The notes beneath the pieces were generated by a model. That model made no database searches. It had not been told where the DNA came from and was given only the letters and a program-made list of their open reading frames with translations. Shown here in pieces: positions 7,531-14,000 of a DNA stretch of 14,618 bases (its first letter is position 1; each line of letters opens with the position of its first letter). The DNA is taken from assembly GCA_947177345.1 (NCBI GenBank), contig CAMWUB010000011.1, positions 1-14,618 of the forward strand, given 5' to 3'. Source of the stretch: an uncultured Ruminococcus sp. (GTDB taxonomy: Bacteria; Bacillota; Clostridia; Oscillospirales; Ruminococcaceae). The position numbers were made by a program, and so were the translations under genes.

Positions 7531-7556
7531 TATAATTTTTAATTATACTATAGGTC

Positions 7557-7585
7557 ATTATAACAGATAGTAAACATTGTGTCAA
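7557..7585 (-). promoter_or_regulatory. Consensus sigma-A promoter of the glycan operon
   Basis: Reading the minus strand, TTGACA (7580-7585) and TATAAT (7557-7562) are both perfect and separated by 17 bases. Transcription should start near 7550, giving a leader of roughly 58 bases before the sugar transferase ATG. No operator is recognisable around it. Confidence 0.88.
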
Positions 7586-7685
7586 TAGAATATGGCGTAT
7601 TTTACAGGAATCTTTTTACATTTACAGCATTATGCACAAAATCAGAATATATTATATAAAAATATTTAATTATATTTGAATCCAC

Positions 7686-7714
7686 TTGACAAATCATAAC
7701 TTCCATGCTATAAT
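7686..7714 (+). promoter_or_regulatory. Consensus sigma-A promoter of tRNA-Thr
   Basis: TTGACA at 7686-7691 and TATAAT at 7709-7714 are perfect hexamers with a 17-base spacer. The mature tRNA begins 10 bases after the -10 hexamer, so the 5' leader is very short. Confidence 0.92.
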
Positions 7715-7723
7715 AAAATATAT

Positions 7724-7796
7724 GCTTGTGTAGCACAGTCGGTAGTGCAGCTCATTCGTAATGAGCAGGTCGCAGGTTCGAATCCCGTCACAAGCT
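7724..7796 (+). tRNA. tRNA-Thr, anticodon CGT
   Basis: A full cloverleaf can be drawn. Acceptor stem GCTTGTG (7724-7730) pairs with CACAAGC (7789-7795), and T7796 is the discriminator base. The D stem is GCAC/GTGC with an 8-base loop containing GG. The anticodon stem GCTCA/TGAGC closes the loop TTCGTAA, whose anticodon CGT reads ACG threonine codons. The variable loop is five bases, and the T loop TTCGAAT is canonical. The T stem GCAGG/CCCGT has one A-C mismatch (positions 51/63) and a terminal G-U pair. CCA is not encoded, so it must be added by the nucleotidyltransferase. It forms its own transcription unit, with a promoter just upstream and a terminator just downstream. Confidence 0.95.
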
Positions 7797-7800
7797 TTAT

Positions 7801-7827
7801 GCCCTCGTATATTACGAGGGCTTTTTT
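7801..7827 (+). terminator. Rho-independent terminator of tRNA-Thr
   Basis: A perfect 9-base-pair stem, GCCCTCGTA (7801-7809) with TACGAGGGC (7813-7821), closes a 3-base loop and is followed by six T residues (7822-7827). There is no matching T run on the other strand, so it acts on plus-strand transcription only. It insulates the adhesin promoter from tRNA transcription. Confidence 0.95.
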
Positions 7828-7883
7828 GTGCAGATTTTACAAAAATTCACGAAAATTTTCTATTTGCATATAATAACTGGGTA

Positions 7884-7912
7884 TTGACTTTTTTGAATTA
7901 AAATGTTATAAT
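7884..7912 (+). promoter_or_regulatory. Sigma-A promoter of the giant adhesin gene
   Basis: TTGACT (7884-7889) and a perfect TATAAT (7907-7912) are separated by 17 bases. The predicted start of transcription is near 7919, which gives a leader of about 65 bases before the ATG at 7985. Confidence 0.85.
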
Positions 7913-7926
7913 CATTTTGTGATAAA

Positions 7927-7976
7927 CTTGTGAACGGTATGTATTCACAAGAAAAAAATTTTTTTTATGAAGGGAG
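7927..7976 (+). promoter_or_regulatory. Structured leader: hairpin, A7T8 tract and ribosome site of the adhesin gene
   Basis: The leader holds an 8-base inverted repeat, CTTGTGAA (7927-7934) and TTCACAAG (7944-7951), with a 9-base loop. Seven A residues (7952-7958) and eight T residues (7959-7966) follow directly. The ribosome site AAGGGAG (7970-7976) ends 8 bases before the ATG. The hairpin could act at DNA level as an operator (dyad) or at RNA level as a stabilising or attenuating fold. The A/T tract could also pair with itself. No known riboswitch class is recognised. Confidence 0.55.
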
Positions 7977-7984
7977 ATATTCAT

Positions 7985-8077
7985 ATGAACAAACTGAAAA
8001 CTCGGTCAATAAGTTTCATTACGGCGTTTATGATGTCGGTGATGAGTATTATGACCGGCATATCACCAGTTTCTGCT
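7985..8077 (+). other. Sec signal peptide of the adhesin
   Basis: Residues 1-31 have a basic n-region (Lys3, Lys5, Arg7), a hydrophobic h-region (about 9-26) and a c-region ending in PVSA. A signal peptidase I cut after Ala31 is expected. No YSIRK-type motif is present. Confidence 0.85.
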
Positions 8078-11000
8078 AAAAATAATGTTCCGAATTTGGC
8101 AGAGCCCCCAGCAGAAGTTGATGATGTAACGCTTCTTATCGGAAGCAAGGAAAACAAATTGCGAGCGGATACGGTTGGCGACACTATTGAGAACTATGGA
8201 AAAGAATATGCTTTAGGCATAGCCTCACAGTTTTGTGTGTTCCTTAAGGGCGATTTTCACCCGACGAACTCAGACGCAGAAGGTCGTATAGCCGTCGGTG
8301 GAGATTTGAATTTTAGTGAAGCTAACCAAGGATGGCGCTATTCTATTGGTCGTGGTGACTATGTAAGTCATGAAAATCTAGGAGTTTCTCTTGGTGATGG
8401 CAACAGTGACTATGCATATGTTATTTGGGATGGTAAAGAAAATAAAGTTTTTTATGGTGTCAATTTGACAGATGAATGTTATATTCAACAGTGGGACGGC
8501 GGTGGTGATGCCTATCAACAGGTTAAAGATGAAAAATGGCGAATGGTTGTACAAAATCAAGCCGGTGCTGACTATATAAAAAGTGATGCCGGTTCGTCAT
8601 GGGATGATGAACCAAATTCACCTAGTAAGAAATACAGTAATAATTTAGACAGAGTGTATCAGGGCAGTTTAATTAATTTTGATAAAGTATATGATGAACT
8701 CATATCAAGAAGTGGAAAACTTGCAGGAAAAAAATCTGATACTAAAATTGAATTTTATGACGGCACAGTTACAGTACCATATTTTCAACAGTACTGGCCA
8801 GGCAGATATCAGGGACTATGCAGAACAGAGCAAGTCCAAGGTGTAACCCGTTTTATTTACAACAATCCTTCATCAAGTGATAAAACAATATATTTTAATG
8901 TAACTGAAGAACAATGGAATAAGATAAAAGATACACAGGTTTTTTCTTTTGAAAATATTCCTGAAGGTGCTTATATTGTTGTAAATGTAGATGGTACAAT
9001 TATAAACATTAATGATACCGGTAAAGACAGATATACTTATATTAACAATAAATCTATTTCAAAGGGTACTTTTTCTGTAGTTAAACCTGACGGAAGTATT
9101 GTAGATATTACGGATATTAATAGTATTTTATCATCTAACGAAGAATTTGCAGGAACTAATGAAGAGTTCATTCAAAAACGTGATGCGTGGTTAAAAAAGA
9201 ACTTTGATGAAGGTGCTTATATTACCGGTATGTTCAATAACTACGAAGACGTTGACAGAATACTTTACAATTTCCCTAATGCTACAAGAATTAATTATAA
9301 AGAGGCTTTTCAGGGTACAATTTTCGCACCAGGAGCACACGTTGATTCAACTAATAATGCCGGACATCTTTCAGGTGCATTGATTGCAGATAGTGCTGAA
9401 GGTGGTATGGAATTTGGTTACAGACCGTTTACAGGTCCTATCTCAATGCTTGGTACAAAGTCAGGTTATGCTCTTGACTTTTCTAAGTTAAAACCGGTAT
9501 ACGATAGAGGTCAAGAAGTATATGAGGGCGAGGGCGAAGATAAAAAATTAACAACTGAACCCCTTGCAGGTGCAACTATCGGACTTTACAAAGGCGACGA
9601 ACTTGTTTCCGATGTTATAACTAACGGAGACAAGTACAATTTCATTAATCTTCCGTCTTCAATCGAAGACCATGAATTTAAGAAAGACGAAGAATTACCA
9701 ATAATATTATCAGAAAACTATATATTAAAAGAAGTATCTGCTCCGACAGGATATATTAAATCAACAGATGCATATCCTGTAAGAATAGTTGAAAAAATCA
9801 ACGACGTTGTAACAGTTGATGAAACTATTCTTCCGGCAGAAGTAGAAGTTTTAGTATATCGTGGTGGAGCAGTTGAACCTGATGAAAATGGTAAATATGA
9901 TGAGTCTGCTCTCACACTTCCGACAGATGAAGCGGGACTTGAACCTTATCTTATAAGACGTTTAACTTATACTGATAGTTTTGACACAGACGGCAATCAG
10001 ACAAGAACAATTGTAATTAATGAAATGACGGATAATAATTTAGCATCAGTAGAAATTAAATTTGAGCTTACAATTGAAAACGGAGAAATCAAAGACGTTG
10101 TACAGACACTTGATGGTGAAACTTCAACACCAGTAACAGATTATAACACAAATACTACTTTTGATGTTATATCTGGTGACAACCTTAGCACATATTATTA
10201 TGATGCTGAGAACATGATGATTACCCGTATTCCTGAAGGTAACGTTCCGGAATTTTTAAACAACGGTGAAGAAATCACACTTAAAAAAGTTAATGCAGAT
10301 ACTAAAGCTTTTGTTCCAGGTGCGGAAGTCAGCATTTATAAAAAGGGCGACAACGGAGAAAAAATTGACATTATAACAAAAGCAAAAATAACTGAAGAGG
10401 GTATAAAACTTGGACATCTTGAGCCAGGTACATACTATATAAAAGAAGTCACAGTACCTGACGGCTATATCACACCTGAAAATGAAATCGAATTTGTAAT
10501 AGGCGATGACTTCACTATTTCAGGTGAAATGGACACTGAGAACACTGTTGTTAAGGTTGACTATACTATTAAATATACAGATTCAACAGCGTTTCCTGAC
10601 GTAACAGGCAAAGATGCTGAAGTAGGTGGAAAGAAAGAAGACATAACAGTAAACAACGTTCCTAAAAATACAGGACTTAGAAAATATTTTACAGAAACAA
10701 ACATAAAAGATAGCGACAAAGTATACCTCTATGACGCAACCGGAGAATCTAACAAGGGTGTAGATGTATCAGGCAAAAAAATTACAAAAATTGTATTTAA
10801 AGATGTTGTAACCAATGGCGGTAGTGCCATTCAGCTTAAGACTATAAAACAAGATGGTTATGATGACCAATTTGCACAACTGACATTAGAAACGGCAGAC
10901 GAACTTACATTTGAATCAAATGGTAATTGGCAATTTGGCACTATTAACAACTGTAGTATAAAGTTCACATACTGGGGCGTTGAGTCAATTGGCAGTGTCA

Positions 11001-14000
11001 CATATTATCTGGCAGAGGATATAATACCATATGAAACTTTAAATGATAAGGCTGTAGTTGACAGCATAACACTTGATTTTAAAGACTCTCGTTATGCAGG
11101 TTCAACAGTAAAAGTTTCTGATAGTGGCAAAGAATACACAGGTATAGTAGATGCGGAAGGAAAATGTGAGATTGAGGGCATAAATGGTACAACATTTAAA
11201 TCAACCCCGAAAATTTCAGCAGTAATTGAAGACTCCTATACTCATATCGATTATGATAAGGAAAATGCACCTCTTGTAATCGAATTGCCTAACGAAGAAA
11301 AACCATCAGAAAAACATTTTATAAGAATCAACAAGGTTAATATGAGAGGCGATGAAGTTGAGGGTGCTGAACTCACACTTAAAGCTAAGGACGGCATCAG
11401 TGCAATAAGACAAGATAAAGATGGTAAAGATGTACCAGAAATGAATTGGACATCACATGCAAATTCTGACTGGACAATTAATGATATTAATGACGGAACT
11501 TATATACTTACTGAAACAAAAGCTCCTAACGGATATTTAATTTCAGATAAAATTGAGTTTGTAGTTGAAGGCGGTAAAATTACAACTGTCAACGGCGAAG
11601 CAATAAAAACTGACGACGAAGGAAATCAGGCAGAAAAAGTAGTTACAGGCGATAATTTTGTACTTTCTGTCAAATCTGAAACAAATAAAAACTATCAGGA
11701 ACTTGCAATGCGTGACGGAAGAGTACTTAAGTTACTCAAGACTAAAGCAGACGGAAAAACACCACTTGCAGGGGCAAGATTCAGACTTACAGCTAAAGAC
11801 GATGACGGCGAAGTTATTCAATTTAATACTAAAATAGTAACATGGGACGAAGAATATAAAGATAATTTCAGATTTAATGATGCAGATGACGACGGATTCG
11901 CAGAATCAATTACATGGATAACAACTGATAAAGAAGCTGAAATAAGAAATCTTCCTAACGGTAATTATACTCTTGAAGAAACTGTAGCTCCGAACGGATA
12001 TACAAAGAAATCCAATATTACTTTCAAACTTTATAAGGGTATTATCTCAGATGTAAAGGGTGGCACACTTGTAACTAACCAAGACAAAGACCCTGAAACT
12101 GGCGAAATAAAAGCACCAGACACTCGTGGTGGCGGTAATACTCTTTATGGAATCGTTGTTGAAGACAATGATGCAGAAGTTTCTCTCATGAAGAGAGCAT
12201 TCAGTGGTAGTAATAATTTACCAGTTCCTGGTGCAAAAATGTCTCTCACAGGCGTAAAAACCGGAACAACAGACCCTATTGTATTTACTTTAGCAAATGT
12301 TACAATTGGCGACACTGTAAATGGTAGTATTATCAGTGAGGGTGAAACCACAGAAAAACTTGAATGGATAACCGGCAAAGAAGAACTTAAAATCAAAAAT
12401 ATTCCGGACGGTACTTATACTTACCACGAAGAAGAAGCGCCAGACGGTTATGAACCATCACCTGATATTACTTTTGAAGTTAAAGACGGTGTTATTGACC
12501 TTACAACTGTAAAAATAAAAGTTTCATTTGATGAAAATGCTGAAACTGAAGATTATAGCTATGCAAAACCAGGTTCTGTTACTATGTACGACAGAAAAAT
12601 AGTAGAAATCAGCAAGCAGAATGAAGAAGGTACTTCACTTGACGGTGCTACTCTTATTCTTACAGGTAAACAGACAGTAAAAGTAAAAGATGAAAACGGA
12701 AACATAGTTAAAAATCCTGACGGAACAGACAAAGTAGAAGAAAAAGATGATGTTCAATTCACTGACGGTAACATTAATAAAGAGAAAAATGCTGTTAGCA
12801 TCGTGACTGTAGATAAGGATTATAAAGTTATTGAAAATGGTGAAGGCACATCTGCAATTCAGTGGAAATCAGACGGCTTAAACAACCTTGAACTCATGGG
12901 ACTTCCTGACGGTGTTTATACCCTTGTTGAAACCGTAGTACCAGACGGCTATACAAAGGCAGAAAACATTACATTTAGGATTAAAGACCAGAAGATTGAT
13001 GAAAAAACATTAAGCAATGACACATATAAAGATGGCATTATTGTAATGGTTGATAAAGAAATAATAACAACCACAACAAAAGTTACTGTAGATATCGAAA
13101 AGATAGGTAGCGGAAGCGGTACAACAGTACGCCTTGGCGGAGCAAAACTTTCACTCGAAGGTAAAGATGCAGACGGTAATCCGATTGCATTCGGAGAAGA
13201 TTACAAGGAGTATTTTGCAGAAACTACCCAGTCAACAGAATCTGTTAAAACAACTACAACGACAACAACCACAACAGAAGAAGATATAGCAGTACATGCA
13301 GAAAATGATGAAAAAGATTCTGAATCATCAGCAAGTACATCATCTTCTACAAGCACATCACCAGCAGGTACATCGGCAGATGATGCTAACGTAACAACAA
13401 CAGCTACAGCATTAAGACTTGAATGGACTTCTTCTGAAAAAGATGTATTCTCAATAGAACTTCCGGAAGGAACATATACACTTAAAGAAGTATCAGCACC
13501 GGACGGATTCAATCCAGCAGGAAATATTATCTTTAAAGTTAAGAACGGAGAAGTTACAAGAGAAGACGGAGTAGAAGTTACGAACAATAAAATCGTAATG
13601 ATTGACGACGAAATAGTAGTAACAACTACTACAGCTACTATAAATATCGAAAAGATAGGTAGCGGAAGCACTACTACAAGGCTTGCAGGAGCAACACTCG
13701 AACTTACAGGTAAAGACGGAACTACTCCAATTGTATTCGGTGAAGAGTACAAAGAATATTTCACATTATCAACAGTAACAAATAATTCGACAACAAACAC
13801 TGATACAACTACAACAAGCACATCAGCAGATGATACAACTGAAACAGTCACAGCAACAAAACTCATATGGATTTCAGACGGAAAGACATTCTCGATAGGA
13901 CTTCCTGACGGTGAGTATATACTCCACGAAGTATCAGCACCGGACGGATACACACTTGCAGAAGACGTAAAATTCACAATCAAGGACGGAAAAGTAGTAG

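Noticed and set aside
7586..7685. Possible small gene or RNA between the operon promoter and the tRNA promoter
   Set aside because: This AT-rich stretch of about 100 bases has no convincing open frame, hairpin or terminator on either strand.
7724..7796. tRNA-Thr as an attachment site for an integrated element
   Set aside because: No integrase gene and no second copy of the tRNA 3' end is visible in the window. Both flanks look like ordinary chromosomal surface genes.
7981..8184. Minus-strand open frame facing the adhesin start
   Set aside because: It overlaps the adhesin signal peptide and head antisense, and has no ribosome site. The plus-strand frame has promoter, ribosome site and domain evidence.
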